Assembly: GCF_900105925.1 (NCBI RefSeq)
Contig: NZ_LT629791.1
Span: 5,860,001-5,924,000 of the forward strand
Direction: 5' to 3'
DNA length: 64,000 bases
Origin: Jiangella alkaliphila
GTDB lineage: Bacteria; Actinomycetota; Actinomycetes; Jiangellales; Jiangellaceae
This document shows positions 8,927 through 15,905 of the stretch, in pieces. The translations under genes and the position numbers were made by a program. The notes under the pieces are model-generated. The model worked only from the letters and a program-made list of their open reading frames with translations, was not told the origin of the DNA and made no database searches. The number at the start of each line of letters is the position of its first letter. Position 1 is the stretch's first letter.

Positions 8927-8991
8927 ATGCGCTTCTGAGCTGGGAGGATACGACTTGTCTAAGGCACGTATCGCCAGCTCAAGAAGGGCAT
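8927..8991 (+). promoter_or_regulatory. Leader hairpin that can mask the transposase ribosome site, copy 1
   Basis: Arms 8927-8943 and 8974-8991 pair (left ATGCGCTTCTGAGCTGG against right CCAGCTCAAGAAGGGCAT, one bulge, one mismatch at 8931), with an inner stem GATACG/CGTATC (8947-8952 / 8967-8972). The right arm contains AAGAAGGG, the only ribosome-site-like sequence before ATG 8999. Such structures are known in IS10 and others to block translation from read-through transcripts. Confidence 0.6.
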
Positions 8992-8998
8992 CTCGTAG

Positions 8999-10405
8999 AT
9001 GCAACTCTCTCACACCCGACCGGTCGTCTCGGCGGCCTTCGATGAGCCCAACCTCGTGTCGTCGGCGGGCCTGGTCCCGGCGATGGCCCTGGCCGGCGAG
9101 GCACGGCTGCGCGAGCTGGGCGATGAGCACCTGAGCGTGCCGACGGACAAGGGCGCCAACGCCGGGCTGAAGCTGTCGGGCCTGGTCGCCGGCATGACCG
9201 CCGGCGCGGACAGCATCGACGACATGGCCCTGCTACGCCACGGCGCGATGGGGAAGGTCTTCGCCGGCATCTACGCCCCCTCCACACTTGGCTCGTTCCT
9301 GCGCGCCTTCACCTTCGGCCATGTCCGCCAAGCCGACGCGATCGCCTCTCGGTTTCTGATCAACCTGACCCAGCGCACGGCCCTGCTGGGCGAGACCGCA
9401 GACACCGCGACGGTGATGGTCGACATCGACGACACCATCGTGGAGGTACACGGCTATCAGAAGCAGGGCGCGGGGTTCGGGTACTCCGGGGTGCGGGGCC
9501 TGAACGCCGTGCTGGCCACCGTTTCCAGCCAGACCTTCGCGCCGGTGATCGCCGCCCAGCGCCTGCGCAACGGCTCGGCCGGGTCCCCACGCGGGGCGAC
9601 GCGTCTGGCCACCGACGCCCTCGCCCTGATCCGCCGCACCCACCTGGCCGGCCGAGACGTGCTGGTCCGGGCGGACTCGGCGTTCTACTCCCACGCCCTG
9701 GTCACCGCAGCGTTGAAGGCCGGCGCGAACGTCTCGATCACCGTGCGGATGGACCCGGCGGTCAAACGCGCCATCGCCGGCATCGCCGAGACCGCCTGGA
9801 CCACGATCAAATACACCGACGCCGTCTACGACGAGACCACCAGAACATGGAACTCTCGTGCCGAGGTCGCCGAGGTTCCCTTCACCGCGTTCACCTCCAA
9901 GAACAAGACCGACCAGATCCCCGGCCGGCTCGTGGTCCGCCGTATCCCCGATCTCAACCCCCGCAACAGCGAAGGCCAGGACACGTTGTTCGATTCCTGG
10001 CGCTTCCACGCCTTCTTCACCACCACCGACACCACCGAGATGGACACCGTCGCCGCGGACCAGACCCACCGGGCCCACGCGGTCATCGAGAACGTCCACG
10101 CCGACCTCAAGGCCTCCGCGCTGGCCCACCTGCCCTCCGGGGTGTTCAACGCCAACGCGGCCTGGCTCGTCTGCGCGGTCATGGCGTTCAACCTCACCCG
10201 CGCCGCCGCGACCCTGACCAAGACCCCCACTCTGACCAGGGCGACCACCGCGACGATCCGCCGCAAACTCATCACCGTCCCCGCCCGGATCGCCACCTCC
10301 GCCCGGCGTCTGACCCTGCACCTGCCGACCAACTGGCCCTGGCAGACCGCGTGGTCCACGCTCTACAACGCCCTCTTCCCCCGGCCCGCCACGACACACA
10401 CCTGA
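8999..10405 (+). CDS. IS1380-family transposase, copy 1
   Basis: 468-residue DDE transposase. Candidate catalytic residues: Asp in VMVDIDDTIVEVHG (~residue 142), Asp in VLVRADSAFYSHAL (~224), Glu in HAVIENVHADLK (~364). The N-terminus (FDEPNLVSSAGLVPAMALA, LRELGDEHL) is the DNA-binding start typical of the family. Length and the single open frame are normal, so the gene looks intact. Its ribosome site AAGAAGGG sits 10 nt before ATG 8999 inside the 3' arm of the leader hairpin. Differs from copy 2 by Ile307 versus Val. Confidence 0.95.
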   Translation: MQLSHTRPVVSAAFDEPNLVSSAGLVPAMALAGEARLRELGDEHLSVPTDKGANAGLKLSGLVAGMTAGADSIDDMALLRHGAMGKVFAGIYAPSTLGSFLRAFTFGHVRQADAIASRFLINLTQRTALLGETADTATVMVDIDDTIVEVHGYQKQGAGFGYSGVRGLNAVLATVSSQTFAPVIAAQRLRNGSAGSPRGATRLATDALALIRRTHLAGRDVLVRADSAFYSHALVTAALKAGANVSITVRMDPAVKRAIAGIAETAWTTIKYTDAVYDETTRTWNSRAEVAEVPFTAFTSKNKTDQIPGRLVVRRIPDLNPRNSEGQDTLFDSWRFHAFFTTTDTTEMDTVAADQTHRAHAVIENVHADLKASALAHLPSGVFNANAAWLVCAVMAFNLTRAAATLTKTPTLTRATTATIRRKLITVPARIATSARRLTLHLPTNWPWQTAWSTLYNALFPRPATTHT

Positions 10406-10544
10406 CCACCAGCCCCCGCCGGCACGAGAAGGAACCCCAGTGGAAAGCCGGGCAGACCGGCAACTCACTCACACCCAACGTGATCACAACCACCTCGCCT
10501 GAAACCAGACGACGTCACCAAGCTGGTCGGTGGATCGAGGCTAA

Positions 10545-11507
10545 GAGGGCGTCTGATCCGTTGATGTTCTGGTTGTGAGGTTGGCTGGTGTTCGGGTCCT
10601 CGTTCTTGGGCGGGTGGTGTGGTAGGGCTCGTCGTTGTGATGTCCAGGGCGCCGTACCGTAGCGATCTGTCCGATGCCCGGTGGGCGCTGATCGAGCCGG
10701 TCATGTCCGGGTGGCGTGCGGCCCGGCGCGGGCTGGGGATCAGTGAGCCCGTCCATGACCTGCGAGAGATCGTCAACGCGATCTTGTACGTGAACCGGAC
10801 CGGCATCGCCTGGGAGTACTTGCCGCACGATTTCCCGCCGTTCAAGACCGTCTATGACTACTACGCCAAGTGGGAGAAGGACGGGACGACGGAGAAGATC
10901 CATGACCTGCTGCGCGGCACGGCGCGCGCAGCGGCCGGGCGGGCCAGTGAGCCCAGCGCGGCGATCCTGGACGCGCAGTCGGTGAAGACGTCGTCGAATG
11001 TGGCCGAGTCCGATCAGGGCATCGATGCGGGCAAGAAGATCAAGGGACGCAAGCGGCATATCGCCACCGACACGCTGGGGCTGCTGCTGGTGGTGTTGAT
11101 CACCGCGGCCAGCGTGCACGACACCGCAGGTGGGCGTGACCTGGTTGATCGCCTCGCCGATCGCCACGCGGGCGTGTCCAAGGCTTGGGTGGACCGCGGC
11201 TACCGCGCCAGCGTCGCCCAGCGTGGTGTCGATCGCGGTATCGACGTTCAGGTCGTCCAGAAAGACCCCGGGCTGAAGGGCTTCCACCCGACTCTGCGCT
11301 GGCCCGTGGAGCGCACCTTCGGCTGGCTGATGCTGCATCGTCGATTAGTCCGAGATTACGAGACGCTCCCAGAACGTTCCCGCACCATGATCCACTGGGC
11401 GATGATCGACAACATGAGCCGCCGGATCACCGGCGAAACCATCCAAACCTGGCGCGACGAACCAGCCAACTCAGGCGCACCCCCACAGATCTAGACCAGA
11501 CGCCCTC
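10545..11507 (+). mobile_element. IS5-family insertion sequence inserted in the IS1380 junction
   Basis: 963-bp element with ends GAGGGCGTCTGATC / GACCAGACGCCCTC (one mismatch). It is flanked by TAA at 10542-10544 and 11508-11510, a 3-bp target duplication usual for the IS427/IS1031 branch of IS5. Removing the element and one TAA restores a single CTAAG between the two IS1380 copies. Confidence 0.93.
10640..11494 (+). CDS. IS5-family transposase
   Basis: 284-residue DDE transposase starting MSRAPYRSDLSDARWALIEP, the common start of IS5-type DUF4096/DDE proteins. Catalytic Asp in AAILDAQSVKTSS, Asp in AWVDRGYR, Glu in WPVERTFGWLMLHRR (DDE with the Y-R-K-like signature replaced by R...H-R). 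The single open frame appears complete; no programmed frameshift is needed. ATG 10640 is the first start that keeps the conserved N-terminus. Confidence 0.93.
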   Translation: MSRAPYRSDLSDARWALIEPVMSGWRAARRGLGISEPVHDLREIVNAILYVNRTGIAWEYLPHDFPPFKTVYDYYAKWEKDGTTEKIHDLLRGTARAAAGRASEPSAAILDAQSVKTSSNVAESDQGIDAGKKIKGRKRHIATDTLGLLLVVLITAASVHDTAGGRDLVDRLADRHAGVSKAWVDRGYRASVAQRGVDRGIDVQVVQKDPGLKGFHPTLRWPVERTFGWLMLHRRLVRDYETLPERSRTMIHWAMIDNMSRRITGETIQTWRDEPANSGAPPQI

Positions 11508-11562
11508 TAAGCCTCGATCCACCGACAGGTGGAGTGTCGTGGTAGGGCGTGGGAGCGTGAGA

Positions 11563-11627
11563 ATGCCCTTCTGAGCTGGGAGGATACGACTTGTCTAAGG
11601 CACGTATCGCCAGCTCAAGAAGGGCAT
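11563..11627 (+). promoter_or_regulatory. Leader hairpin of the transposase, copy 2
   Basis: Same hairpin as in copy 1, but with C at 11567, which restores pairing to the GGG of the ribosome site. The left arm reads ATGCCCTTCT against AGAAGGGCAT. Confidence 0.6.
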
Positions 11628-11634
11628 CTCGTAG

Positions 11635-13041
11635 ATGCAACTCTCTCACACCCGACCGGTCGTCTCGGCGGCCTTCGATGAGCCCAACCTCGTGTCGTCG
11701 GCGGGCCTGGTCCCGGCGATGGCCCTGGCCGGCGAGGCACGGCTGCGCGAGCTGGGCGATGAGCACCTGAGCGTGCCGACGGACAAGGGCGCCAACGCCG
11801 GGCTGAAGCTGTCGGGCCTGGTCGCCGGCATGACCGCCGGCGCGGACAGCATCGACGACATGGCCCTGCTACGCCACGGCGCGATGGGGAAGGTCTTCGC
11901 CGGCATCTACGCCCCCTCCACACTTGGCTCGTTCCTGCGCGCCTTCACCTTCGGCCATGTCCGCCAAGCCGACGCGATCGCCTCTCGGTTTCTGATCAAC
12001 CTGACCCAGCGCACGGCCCTGCTGGGCGAGACCGCAGACACCGCGACGGTGATGGTCGACATCGACGACACCATCGTGGAGGTACACGGCTATCAGAAGC
12101 AGGGCGCGGGGTTCGGGTACTCCGGGGTGCGGGGCCTGAACGCCGTGCTGGCCACCGTTTCCAGCCAGACCTTCGCGCCGGTGATCGCCGCCCAGCGCCT
12201 GCGCAACGGCTCGGCCGGGTCCCCACGCGGGGCGACGCGTCTGGCCACCGACGCCCTCGCCCTGATCCGCCGCACCCACCTGGCCGGCCGAGACGTGCTG
12301 GTCCGGGCGGACTCGGCGTTCTACTCCCACGCCCTGGTCACCGCAGCGTTGAAGGCCGGCGCGAACGTCTCGATCACCGTGCGGATGGACCCGGCGGTCA
12401 AACGCGCCATCGCCGGCATCGCCGAGACCGCCTGGACCACGATCAAATACACCGACGCCGTCTACGACGAGACCACCAGAACATGGAACTCTCGTGCCGA
12501 GGTCGCCGAGGTTCCCTTCACCGCGTTCACCTCCAAGAACAAGACCGACCAGGTCCCCGGCCGGCTCGTGGTCCGCCGTATCCCCGATCTCAACCCCCGC
12601 AACAGCGAAGGCCAGGACACGTTGTTCGATTCCTGGCGCTTCCACGCCTTCTTCACCACCACCGACACCACCGAGATGGACACCGTCGCCGCGGACCAGA
12701 CCCACCGGGCCCACGCGGTCATCGAGAACGTCCACGCCGACCTCAAGGCCTCCGCGCTGGCCCACCTGCCCTCCGGGGTGTTCAACGCCAACGCGGCCTG
12801 GCTCGTCTGCGCGGTCATGGCGTTCAACCTCACCCGCGCCGCCGCGACCCTGACCAAGACCCCCACTCTGACCAGGGCGACCACCGCGACGATCCGCCGC
12901 AAACTCATCACCGTCCCCGCCCGGATCGCCACCTCCGCCCGGCGTCTGACCCTGCACCTGCCGACCAACTGGCCCTGGCAGACCGCGTGGTCCACGCTCT
13001 ACAACGCCCTCTTCCCCCGGCCCGCCACGACACACACCTGA
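11635..13041 (+). CDS. IS1380-family transposase, copy 2
   Basis: 468 residues, identical to copy 1 except Val307. Same candidate catalytic residues and start. Its leader hairpin is the fully paired version, so it may be translated less than copy 1 (inference). Confidence 0.95.
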   Translation: MQLSHTRPVVSAAFDEPNLVSSAGLVPAMALAGEARLRELGDEHLSVPTDKGANAGLKLSGLVAGMTAGADSIDDMALLRHGAMGKVFAGIYAPSTLGSFLRAFTFGHVRQADAIASRFLINLTQRTALLGETADTATVMVDIDDTIVEVHGYQKQGAGFGYSGVRGLNAVLATVSSQTFAPVIAAQRLRNGSAGSPRGATRLATDALALIRRTHLAGRDVLVRADSAFYSHALVTAALKAGANVSITVRMDPAVKRAIAGIAETAWTTIKYTDAVYDETTRTWNSRAEVAEVPFTAFTSKNKTDQVPGRLVVRRIPDLNPRNSEGQDTLFDSWRFHAFFTTTDTTEMDTVAADQTHRAHAVIENVHADLKASALAHLPSGVFNANAAWLVCAVMAFNLTRAAATLTKTPTLTRATTATIRRKLITVPARIATSARRLTLHLPTNWPWQTAWSTLYNALFPRPATTHT

Positions 13042-13181
13042 CCACCAGCCCCCGCCGGCACGAGAAGGAACCCCAGTGGAAAGCCGGGCAGACCGGCAAC
13101 TCACTCACACCCAACGTGATCACAACCACCTCGCCTGAAACCAGACGACGTCACCAAGCTGGTCGGTGGATCGAGGCTAAG

Positions 13182-13201
13182 TGCGGGCAGCTATCAGGGG
13201 G
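13182..13201. repeat. Palindromic unit a, right end
   Basis: Continuation of unit a after the IS cassette: GGGCAGCTATCAGGGGG, the inverted partner of the CCCCCTG-CTGCCC start at 8773. Confidence 0.7.
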
Positions 13202-13409
13202 ACGGGGGAAGTGCGGGCACAGCCGGCGTCCTGGGTCCACACGGCTGGCGTGCTGGTCTCAGGTCACGTCCTGGTCCTGTGTCACGCGGGGATGCCTGGT
13301 AAGCGTTTGCTGGCGTAACGGTGGACCAGGACGTGACCTGAGACCAGGACGCCGACGGCGCAGATCTGGCGGGCGTGCCCGGTTCTTCCCCGTCCCCCTG
13401 ATAGCTGCC
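13185..13409. repeat. Large nested inverted repeat between palindromic units a and b
   Basis: Outer arms 13185-13207 and 13388-13409 (GGCAGCTATCAGGGGGACGG and its complement, 22 bp perfect). Inner arms 13255-13277 and 13323-13345 (CTCAGGTCACGTCCTGGTCC core, 23 bp perfect) around a 45-bp loop. No gene is seen here. Units a and b and this stem together make a ~464-bp near-palindrome before IS insertion, with outer ends 8759-8795 and 13492-13528 also inverted copies of each other. Confidence 0.85.
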
Positions 13410-13514
13410 AGTTCTTAGGCCGCGGGCCTGCGGGTCAAGCGGTCATCGTCGCGCGAAGCGCCGATAGTCCGCTTGAGGCGCGGGTGCGCGGCTAAGAGAA
13501 TGGGCAGCAGGGGG
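13394..13514. repeat. Palindromic unit b
   Basis: 121-bp unit: CCCCCTGATAGCTG start, arms CTTAG...TCAAGCGG (13414-13442) and CCGCTTGA...CTAAG (13469-13496), core TCATCG-n-GCGCGAAGCGC, end CAGCAGGGGG. Same family as units a and c. Confidence 0.8.
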
Positions 13515-13549
13515 ACGGCCAACTCGGCAAACCCCGACGCACGGCAGGC

Positions 13550-14182
13550 CTAACGCACGCCGGTGGGCCGGAACTGGACGCTGATGCGCGGCCCCACGGG
13601 CTTCGCCGTCTTCGGGACCGCGTGCTCCCAGGTGCGCTGACACGACCCGCCCATGACCAGCAGGTCACCGTGGCCCACGGCGAACCGCAGCGTCGCGCTG
13701 CCCCCACCCCGCTGGCGCAGCAGCAGCGAGCGCGGCGCGCCCAGCGAGACGATGGCGACCATGGTGTCCTCGGTGCGGCTGCGCCCGATGGTGTCGCCGT
13801 GCCAGGCGACGCTGTCGCGGCCGTCGCGGTAGAAGCACATGCCGGCGGTGGTGAACGGCTCGCCCAGCTCGGCGGCGTAGTGGCGGGTCAGCGCCTCGCG
13901 CGCCTCGACGAGCAGGGGGTCGGGCAGCGGCTCGCCGTCGCCGTAGAAGCGGATCAGCCGCGGCACGTCGACCACGCGCTCGTACATGGTGCGCCGCTCG
14001 GCCCGCCACGGCACCGATTCGACCAGGCCGGTGAACAGCTGGTCGGACCCGCTCACCCACCCCCGCCGGACGTCGACCCAGGCGCCCTGGGTGAGCACAG
14101 TGCGCTCGACGGCGCCGCCGAGCGGCCCGAGCGTGGCGCCGCTGACGTCGTCGAGCAGGGAGGCTTGGAAGGCAACGCTCAT
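13550..14182 (-). CDS. alkB: AlkB-family 2-oxoglutarate/Fe(II) dioxygenase
   Basis: 210-residue dioxygenase expected to demethylate alkylated bases in DNA or RNA by oxidation with 2-oxoglutarate and Fe(II). Metal ligands visible: His and Asp in VAWHGDTIG and the distal His in TWEHAVPK; the 2-oxoglutarate-binding Arg is in GPRISVQFR. FYRDGRDSVAWHGD is the typical AlkB core. TAGCGT lies 6 nt before ATG 14182, so the gene can have its own leaderless promoter although it is only 32 bp downstream of the repeat-protein gene. The 3' end lies 22 bp from the palindromic repeat region. Confidence 0.9.
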   Translation of the reverse strand: MSVAFQASLLDDVSGATLGPLGGAVERTVLTQGAWVDVRRGWVSGSDQLFTGLVESVPWRAERRTMYERVVDVPRLIRFYGDGEPLPDPLLVEAREALTRHYAAELGEPFTTAGMCFYRDGRDSVAWHGDTIGRSRTEDTMVAIVSLGAPRSLLLRQRGGGSATLRFAVGHGDLLVMGGSCQRTWEHAVPKTAKPVGPRISVQFRPTGVR

Positions 14183-14188
14183 GCCGCC

Positions 14189-14194
14189 ACGCTA
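14189..14194 (-). promoter_or_regulatory. -10 box of a leaderless promoter for alkB
   Basis: TAGCGT on the minus strand, 6 nt before ATG 14182, no Shine-Dalgarno. It lies in the 32-bp gap between two same-strand genes, suggesting an internal promoter. Confidence 0.45.
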
Positions 14195-14214
14195 CCCGGA
14201 TTCGAACGGATGTT

Positions 14215-14994
14215 CTACCCCCGGCGGAACCAGCCCTTCTTGGGCGGCGCGGTGAGCCGCAGGTTCTGCGCCGCCTCGGGGCCGACCACCGGGTGCCGCG
14301 AGTCGACGACCCACTGCCAGACCCGGCGGGCGCTCTCGGTGTCGCCTCCGTCGTGCAGCAGCTTGCCCAGGTGGACGCCGGCCAGCGGGCCGTACTCGGG
14401 GTGCCCGGAGTCGACGGCGGACTTCCAGGCGGCGTAGGCGCCCTGCGGGTCGCGCGCGGTGTAGAGCAGCTCGAGCCCGAGGTCGTGCGCCGCTTGCGGC
14501 GCGTACAGCAGGTGCCCGGAGTCGATGACCTGCTGGAACGCCTCGCGCGCGGCGTCGACGTCGGCCCGGGCGAGCAGCAGCTCGGCCAGCAGCAGGCCGG
14601 CCTCCGGCGCCCGGTCCGGGTGCCCCGACGTCGCGGCCGCCCGCCACGCGGCCTCCGCGCCCGCGTCGTCGCCGAGGTGCTGCAGGACGCGTCCGAGCAC
14701 CGTCAGCGCCCGCCCGTTGCCTGGCGGCGACGCCGCCGCGACCGCCTCGCCGACCAGGGCCCGCCCGCCGTCGACGTCGCCCGATGACACCAGCATGGCG
14801 CCGAGCAGCGCCTTCGCCTCGGACACCGCCTCGGGCACGCCGGAGGCGATGGCCCGCTCGAACAGCGCTCGTGCCTCGTCCTCGCGGCCCTCCTCGGCCA
14901 GCCCGTCGGCGTGGCCGACCAGCGCCATTACATTTGGGACTGACGTCAGGCCCTGCGGCCGGCTGCCATCCCCCGTGCCCACATCGTCGGTCAT
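14215..14994 (-). CDS. Tetratricopeptide/Sel1-like repeat protein
   Basis: 259 residues built of about five 36-residue helical repeats, each ending in a pattern like A-x-W-x-x-A-x-x-S-G-H-P-x-x-x-P-x-A (AWRAAATSGHPDRAPEAG, AYAAWKSAVDSGHPEYGPLA, VWQWVVDSRHPVVGPEAA). Such scaffolds mediate protein contacts; the partner is unknown. The C-terminus is basic (APPKKGWFRRG). It is upstream of alkB on the same strand with a 32-bp gap and divergent from the cyclase operon. No signal peptide. Confidence 0.8.
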   Translation of the reverse strand: MTDDVGTGDGSRPQGLTSVPNVMALVGHADGLAEEGREDEARALFERAIASGVPEAVSEAKALLGAMLVSSGDVDGGRALVGEAVAAASPPGNGRALTVLGRVLQHLGDDAGAEAAWRAAATSGHPDRAPEAGLLLAELLLARADVDAAREAFQQVIDSGHLLYAPQAAHDLGLELLYTARDPQGAYAAWKSAVDSGHPEYGPLAGVHLGKLLHDGGDTESARRVWQWVVDSRHPVVGPEAAQNLRLTAPPKKGWFRRG

Positions 14995-15131
14995 CGGGCC
15001 GAGCCAACCCGACGAAGGCGAACGGCAGACGAACGCGCGGCGACGTCCATGGCTCGATCGACTCTGGACGGCGGCCCGGCGTAGCCAGGAGGATGTCTGC
15101 GCGATCGATCACTCCGCGCGAAGGAGCCGAC

Positions 15132-15905
15132 ATGACCGTTCTCGCCGACCTGCTCGCCGCCGTCGCCGGCGGCCGCGTCGAGGTGCTCGACCTCACCGCG
15201 CCGCTCAGTTCGCAGACGCCGATCCTGAGGCTGCCCGAGCCGTTCGGCCAGACGGTCCCGTTCCAGCTGCAGGAGATCAGCCGCTACGACGACCGCGGCC
15301 CGGCCTGGTACTGGAACAACATCACCACCGGCGAGCACACCGGCACGCACTTCGACGCGCCGGTGCACTGGGTCAGCGGCCGCGACCAAGAAGACGTCGC
15401 GCAGGTGCCGCTCCCCCGGCTGATCGCGCCGGCCGCCGTCGTCGATGTGACGGAGCGGGCGGCGGCCGACCCGGACTTCCTGCTGGAGATCGACGACGTC
15501 AAGGCGTGGGAGGCCGAGCACGGCCCGCTGCCCGACGGCGGCTGGCTACTGCTGCGCACGGGATGGGACGCGCGCTCCGACGACCAGGAGGCGTTCCTCA
15601 ACGCCAACGAGACCGGCCCGCACACGCCCGGCGTCAGCGTCGAGTGCGCCCGCTGGCTGGCCGACGAGGCGCCGGTCCTCGGCCTCGGCGTCGAGACCGT
15701 CGGCACCGACGCCGGCGCGGCGCACTCGTTCGACCCGGCGTTCCCGTGCCACTCCTTCCTGCTCGGCGCCGGCAAGTACGGGCTGACGCAGCTGCAGAGC
15801 CTCGCCCAGCTGCCGCCGACCGGCGCCGTGGTCGTCGCCGCGCCGCTGCCGATCGTCGGCGGGTCGGGCAGCCCGGCGCGCGTGCTGGCGCTGGTCGAGC
15901 GCTGA
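15132..15905 (+). CDS. Cyclase-family metal-dependent hydrolase (isatin hydrolase / kynurenine formamidase superfamily)
   Basis: 257-residue enzyme of the cyclase family (PF04199 type). The metal-binding signature is complete: HTGTHFDAPVHW with His69, His73, Asp75 and His79. Members open amide or ester rings: N-formylkynurenine, isatin and related substrates. The start is fixed by AAGGAG 6 nt before ATG 15132. The stop overlaps the start of the TPP enzyme (TGATG), so the two proteins are made together. Because isatin hydrolase yields a 2-aminophenylglyoxylate and the neighbour resembles alpha-keto acid decarboxylases, an isatin-type pathway is a reasonable guess; kynurenine formamidase is the alternative. 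Confidence 0.88.
   Translation: MTVLADLLAAVAGGRVEVLDLTAPLSSQTPILRLPEPFGQTVPFQLQEISRYDDRGPAWYWNNITTGEHTGTHFDAPVHWVSGRDQEDVAQVPLPRLIAPAAVVDVTERAAADPDFLLEIDDVKAWEAEHGPLPDGGWLLLRTGWDARSDDQEAFLNANETGPHTPGVSVECARWLADEAPVLGLGVETVGTDAGAAHSFDPAFPCHSFLLGAGKYGLTQLQSLAQLPPTGAVVVAAPLPIVGGSGSPARVLALVER

Larger units (their letters stand above)
8876..10540 (+). mobile_element. IS1380-family insertion sequence, copy 1
   Basis: 1665-bp element bounded by perfect 15-bp terminal inverted repeats CCTCGATCCACCGAC. It is preceded by CTAAG (8871-8875) and followed by a CTAAG that is now split by the IS5-type element (C at 10541, TAA at 10542-10544). It carries one transposase gene. It is almost identical to copy 2, with two substitutions seen: 8931 (leader hairpin, G versus C) and 9917 (Ile versus Val codon), so duplication is recent. 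Confidence 0.95.
11512..13176 (+). mobile_element. IS1380-family insertion sequence, copy 2
   Basis: 1665 bp, same ends and orientation as copy 1 (offset 2636 bp). CTAAG follows at 13177-13181; before it stands TAAG (11508-11511), which is the right part of the split CTAAG. No other difference from copy 1 than the two substitutions noted there was seen by eye. Confidence 0.95.

Noticed and set aside
8876-13176. Composite transposon with cargo between two IS1380 copies
   Set aside because: Only an IS5 element lies between them and it sits exactly in the CTAAG junction, so there is no cargo.
13042-13418. Extension of the second transposase-overlapping frame into the palindromes
   Set aside because: A frame-2 shadow of the transposase running into non-coding repeat; no start of its own.
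8773-13514. CRISPR array made of the palindromic repeats
   Set aside because: Only two units here, no regular spacers, no cas genes.
14183-14215. tRNA-like GTTCGAATCCGGG on the minus strand before alkB
   Set aside because: The flanking bases do not form a T-stem and no acceptor or anticodon arm can be found.
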